Assembly: GCF_036178145.1 (NCBI RefSeq)
Contig: NZ_CP108067.1
Coordinates: 4,278,001 to 4,342,000, forward strand
DNA from: Streptomyces sp. NBC_00273
Lineage (GTDB): Bacteria; Actinomycetota; Actinomycetes; Streptomycetales; Streptomycetaceae
DNA: 64,000 bases
Direction: 5' to 3'
The number at the start of each line of letters is the position of its first letter. Positions within the stretch are counted from its first letter, which is position 1. The notes beneath the pieces are model-generated. The model was not told where the DNA came from and did not search any database. It was given only the letters and a program-made list of their open reading frames with translations. Positions 59,957 to 64,000 of the stretch are shown here, piece by piece. Both the position numbers and the translations under genes were made by a program.

Positions 59957-60970
59957 TCAGTGCTTGGCGGGCAGCAGACCGAGGCGGTCGTAGGCCTGTG
60001 CGAGCGTCTCGGCGGCGACCGCGCGGGCCTTCTCCGCGCCCTTGGCCAGGAGGGAGTCCAGCGTCTCCGGGTCGTCCAGGTATTCCTGGGTCCGCTTCTT
60101 GAACGGTGTGACGAAATCGACCATCACACCGGCCAGGTCGGTCTTCAGCGCGCCGTAGCCCTTGCCCTCGTACTTGGCTTCCAGCTCGGCGATGGTCTCG
60201 CCCGTGAGGGTGGAGTAGATCGTGAGCAGGTTGCTGACGCCGGGCTTCTTCTCGGAGTCGAAGCGGATCTCGGCCTCGGTGTCGGTGACCGCGCTCTTGA
60301 TCTTCTTCTCGGTGACCTTGGGCTCGTCGAGGAGGTTGATCAGGCCCTTGGGGGACGACGCGGACTTCGACATCTTGATCGCCGGGTCCTGGAGGTCGTA
60401 GATCTTCGCGACCTCCTTGACGATGTGCGCGGCGGGCAGGGTGAACGTCTGACCGAACCGGCTGTTGAAGCGCTCGGCCAGGTCGCGGGTCAGCTCGATG
60501 TGCTGGCGCTGGTCCTCGCCGACGGGGACGGCGTTCGCCTGGTAGAGCAGGATGTCGGCGACCTGGAGGATCGGGTACGTGAACAGGCCGACGCTGGCGC
60601 TGTTGACCCCGCCCTTGGCGGACTTGTCCTTGAACTGGGTCATCCGGCTGGCCTCGCCGAAACCGGTGATGCAGTTCATGACCCAGCCGAGCTGCGCGTG
60701 CTCGGGCACGTGGCTCTGGACGAAGAGCGTGCAGCGCTCGGGGTCCAGGCCGGCGGCCAGCAGCTGGGCGGCGGAGAGGCGGGTGTTCGCGCGCAGGTCC
60801 TTCGGATCCTGCGGCATGGTAATCGCGTGCAGGTCGACCACCATGTAGAAGGCGTCGTGCGTCTCCTGCAGGGCGACGTACTGGCGGATGGCTCCGAGGT
60901 AGTTCCCGAGGTGGAACGAACCGGAGGTGGGCTGGATGCCGGAGAGCGCGCGAGGACGATCAGAAGCCAT
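59957..60970 (-). CDS. trpS: tryptophanyl-tRNA synthetase
   Basis: 337 aa class Ic synthetase. [22 protein letters not shown] carries the HIGH-like HLGN at residues 20-23. [11 protein letters not shown] near 46, [38 protein letters not shown] near 131-168, and the KMSKS loop [17 protein letters not shown] near 196-204 follow. Charges tRNA-Trp with tryptophan. Normal length. Streptomycetes often carry two trpS genes, one resistant to indolmycin; which type this is cannot be decided by eye. Confidence 0.95.
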   Translation of the reverse strand: MASDRPRALSGIQPTSGSFHLGNYLGAIRQYVALQETHDAFYMVVDLHAITMPQDPKDLRANTRLSAAQLLAAGLDPERCTLFVQSHVPEHAQLGWVMNCITGFGEASRMTQFKDKSAKGGVNSASVGLFTYPILQVADILLYQANAVPVGEDQRQHIELTRDLAERFNSRFGQTFTLPAAHIVKEVAKIYDLQDPAIKMSKSASSPKGLINLLDEPKVTEKKIKSAVTDTEAEIRFDSEKKPGVSNLLTIYSTLTGETIAELEAKYEGKGYGALKTDLAGVMVDFVTPFKKRTQEYLDDPETLDSLLAKGAEKARAVAAETLAQAYDRLGLLPAKH

Positions 60971-61015
60971 GGCTTCATTCTCTCAGGTGCGGGGGCGGGC
61001 CCGTGCCCGCCCACA

Positions 61016-61095
61016 CCCGCGCCTCAATCGCCGGCGGGGCTGGAAATTTCAGCCCCGCCGGCGATTGAGGCGCGGGGTCTGGGGCGGAGCCCCAG
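61016..61095. repeat. dispersed intergenic inverted-repeat element, copy 2
   Basis: 27-bp perfect arms (CCCGCGCCTCAATCGCCGGC and onward, 61016-61042, complement 61050-61076) with a 7-base loop, followed by a second hairpin CTGGGGCGGAGCCCCAG (61079-61095). It shares the words CGCGCCTCAA and CGCCGGCG and the CCCCAGACCCC flank with the element at 9301-9433. It sits between the upstream end of trpS and the stop of glyA and could terminate glyA transcription. Confidence 0.85.
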
Positions 61096-61110
61096 TAGCG
61101 GCGCCGCGGG

Positions 61111-62379
<1,269 letters not shown>

Positions 62380-62410
62380 GGCGGGCTCCTCCGGGGTCGA
62401 TGTGATCGGT

Positions 62411-62505
62411 ACCCCGCGAGGCCCAGGCGAGCGGCCCTGTATGCGGTCGAGCGCGCACGACTCCCCCGGAGTTGGTTCTCCGTACGCCAGTCGCCGTGCG
62501 TACCG
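62411..62505 (-). promoter_or_regulatory. probable ZTP (pfl) riboswitch upstream of glyA
   Basis: On the minus strand the leader shows the ZTP-riboswitch elements in order: CGACTGGCG (about 62497-62489), a small hairpin GGAGAACCAACTCC followed by GGGGGAG (about 62483-62462), a variable arm, and the 3' core CGCCTGGGC (62428-62420). A GC-rich segment (CTCGCGGGGTACC) then lies close to the ribosome site. The fold and the glyA context fit the pfl class that binds ZMP/ZTP. Confidence 0.8.
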
Positions 62506-62633
62506 CACACCTTAGCGGGCGCGCCGGAAGAGAGGTTTCTGCGTCCGCGATGCGAGCGACGATAAGAAGGTGACGCCACCCTCGTCACCGCTGCACCGGC
62601 GCTCACCGCGCCGGACGGACGATCGGAGACCCC

Positions 62634-63839
62634 GTGTCGACAACTGCTGATGCCATCCGCGCCGCGGACGCCCACAGTGCGCACAACTACCATCCGCTGC
62701 CCCTGGTCGTCGCGTCCGCGGAAGGCGCCTGGATGACGGATGTCGAGGGCCGCAGGTACCTCGACATGCTCGCCGGGTACTCGGCCCTCAACTTCGGGCA
62801 CGGCAACCGCCGTCTGATCGACGCGGCCCACGCCCAGCTGGATCGGGTCACGCTCACCTCGCGCGCCTTCCACCACGACCGCTTCGCCGCGTTCTGTACC
62901 GAGCTCGCCGCACTGTGCGGCAAGGAGATGGTGCTCCCCATGAACACGGGGGCGGAGGCCGTGGAGACGGCGGTGAAGACCGCCCGCAAGTGGGGCTACG
63001 AGGTCAAGGGCGTCCCGGACGGGCACGCCAAGATCGTGGTCGCCGCCGACAACTTCCACGGGCGCACCACGACCGTCGTCTCCTTCTCCACGGACCACGA
63101 CGCCCGCGACCACTTCGGCCCGTACACGCCGGGCTTCGAGATCGTTCCGTACGGGGACCTCACCGCGCTGGCCCACGCCGTCACCGAGAACACGGTGGCC
63201 GTACTGCTGGAGCCGATCCAGGGCGAGGCGGGGGTGCTGGTGCCGCCCGCCGGGTACCTGAGCGGCGTACGGGAGCTGACCCGCGAGCGGAACGTCCTGT
63301 TCATGGCGGACGAGATCCAGTCGGGGCTGGGGCGCACCGGCCGGACCTTCGCGTGCGAGCACGAGGGCGTCGTCCCGGACGTCTACATCCTCGGCAAGGC
63401 GCTCGGCGGCGGCGTGGTGCCGGTGTCGGCCGTGGTCGCCGACCGGGACGTGCTCGGGGTGTTCCGGCCCGGGCAGCACGGGTCCACCTTCGGCGGGAAC
63501 CCGCTCGCGTGCGCGGTCGCGCTGGAGGTGATCGCGATGCTCCGGACCGGCGAGTTCCAGGGCCGCGCCACCGAGCTGGGCGAGCACCTGCACCGGCAGC
63601 TGAACCTGCTGGTCGGCGGGGGCGCGGTGACGGCCGTACGCGGCCGCGGGCTGTGGGCGGGCGTCGACATCGACCCGTCGCGGGGCACCGGCCGGGAGAT
63701 CTCCGAGAAGCTGATGGAGCTCGGGGTGCTGGTGAAGGACACCCACGGGTCGACGATCCGGATCGCCCCGCCGCTGGTGATCAGCAAGGAGGACCTGGAC
63801 TGGGGCCTGGACCAGCTCCGGTCGGTGCTCGGCGCGTAG
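62634..63839 (+). CDS. rocD: ornithine aminotransferase
   Basis: 401 aa class III PLP aminotransferase moving the delta-amino group of ornithine to 2-oxoglutarate, giving glutamate semialdehyde. YHPLPLVVASAEGAWMTDVEGRRYLDMLAGYSALNFGHGN near 19-60 is the ornithine-aminotransferase N-terminus. MNTGAEAVETAVKTARKWGY binds the cofactor phosphate, FMADEIQSGLGRTG has the PLP Asp, and ILGKALGGG the PLP lysine (K255). STFGGNPLACAVA follows. The GTG start at 62634 has GGAGA a few bases upstream. Divergent from glyA. Confidence 0.94.
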   Translation: MSTTADAIRAADAHSAHNYHPLPLVVASAEGAWMTDVEGRRYLDMLAGYSALNFGHGNRRLIDAAHAQLDRVTLTSRAFHHDRFAAFCTELAALCGKEMVLPMNTGAEAVETAVKTARKWGYEVKGVPDGHAKIVVAADNFHGRTTTVVSFSTDHDARDHFGPYTPGFEIVPYGDLTALAHAVTENTVAVLLEPIQGEAGVLVPPAGYLSGVRELTRERNVLFMADEIQSGLGRTGRTFACEHEGVVPDVYILGKALGGGVVPVSAVVADRDVLGVFRPGQHGSTFGGNPLACAVALEVIAMLRTGEFQGRATELGEHLHRQLNLLVGGGAVTAVRGRGLWAGVDIDPSRGTGREISEKLMELGVLVKDTHGSTIRIAPPLVISKEDLDWGLDQLRSVLGA

Positions 63840-63854
63840 TCCCGTCCGTATCGG

Positions 63855-64000
63855 TCAGAGGATGACGTGGGGCAGGAAGCGGGCGTACTCGTCCGTGACC
63901 GGCCCCGCCGATTCGCGGATGCCGAGCCCCGCCGCCTCGTCCTCGACGACCCATGCGCCGAGCACCACCCGGTTGCCGTCGAAGTCGGGCAGCGGGGCCA
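63855..64000 (-). CDS. C-terminal 47 codons of an unidentified gene
   Basis: Open to the right edge of the window. The visible end reads PLPDFDGNRVVLGAWVVEDE, then a Gly/Ala segment and EYARFLPHVIL before the TGA. Codon use is normal for the organism. The fragment is too short to assign; it converges on rocD with 15 bases between stops. Confidence 0.6.
   Translation of the reverse strand, partial: APLPDFDGNRVVLGAWVVEDEAAGLGIRESAGPVTDEYARFLPHVIL

Overview
The window is high-GC chromosomal DNA from a Streptomyces or very close relative. The evidence is third-position GC bias, GTG/TTG starts, many secreted Ala-rich proteins, ECF sigma factors and GTGA/TGATG stop-start overlaps. From memory, the gene order (deoC, add, deoA, cdd, nucleoside ABC transporter, sialic-acid-like cell-wall cluster, sdhCDAB, trpS, glyA) resembles the S. 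coelicolor core interval around SCO4914 down to about SCO4837. It looks like conserved core chromosome with local insertions, losses and fusions. No rRNA, tRNA, CRISPR array or complete transposase was seen.

Layout. 0-5.4 kb: deoC (cut by the window edge), a duplicated-domain surface protein beside a class F sortase, PH-domain and VanZ membrane proteins, and a lipoprotein with an odd 3' junction. 5.4-23.1 kb: adenosine deaminase, thymidine phosphorylase, cytidine deaminase and a BMP/ABC nucleoside importer. These are interleaved with regulators (LuxR, LysR, ECF sigma, STAS), two MFS exporters, an L,D-transpeptidase and a Uma2-fold protein. The palindrome CTACGCGCGTAG or a close variant lies just upstream of deoC, add, deoA, the ABC operon and the BMP gene, which defines a nucleoside-salvage regulon. 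23.2-24.6 kb: an AT-richer patch with two tandem, related, small secreted Cys proteins of unknown function. 24.6-32.8 kb: an M20 amidohydrolase, then a cluster for a nonulosonic-acid (Kdn/sialic-like) cell-wall polymer. It contains a CMP-synthetase/NeuB fusion in one reading frame, a DUF6716 glycosyltransferase, a GT2 and two polysialyltransferase-like proteins.

32.8-49 kb: LysE exporter, acyl-CoA mutase large subunit, a second L,D-transpeptidase, a translationally coupled sigma/anti-sigma-like pair, OHCU decarboxylase, sdhCDAB and a DUF4132 pair. Then comes an ECF42-type sigma factor fused in frame to a truncated, catalytically dead tyrosine recombinase, beside its usual YCII/DGPF partner and a 43-bp palindrome. 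50-59 kb: a small TetR-autoregulated operon with twin TTGAAC operators, a solute-binding protein, a metallophosphoesterase, a D-Ala-D-Ala carboxypeptidase, two secreted proteins and YihY, with two copies of a CTAG-flanked MITE. 59-64 kb: 2'-5' RNA ligase-like protein, trpS, glyA under a probable ZTP riboswitch, rocD, and a partial gene at the right edge.

The most unusual items are the five-site nucleoside regulon with an ABC ATPase that seems to begin at an ATC codon, the sigma-recombinase fusion, the NeuA-NeuB fusion, and the sortase-F/duplicated-substrate pair.
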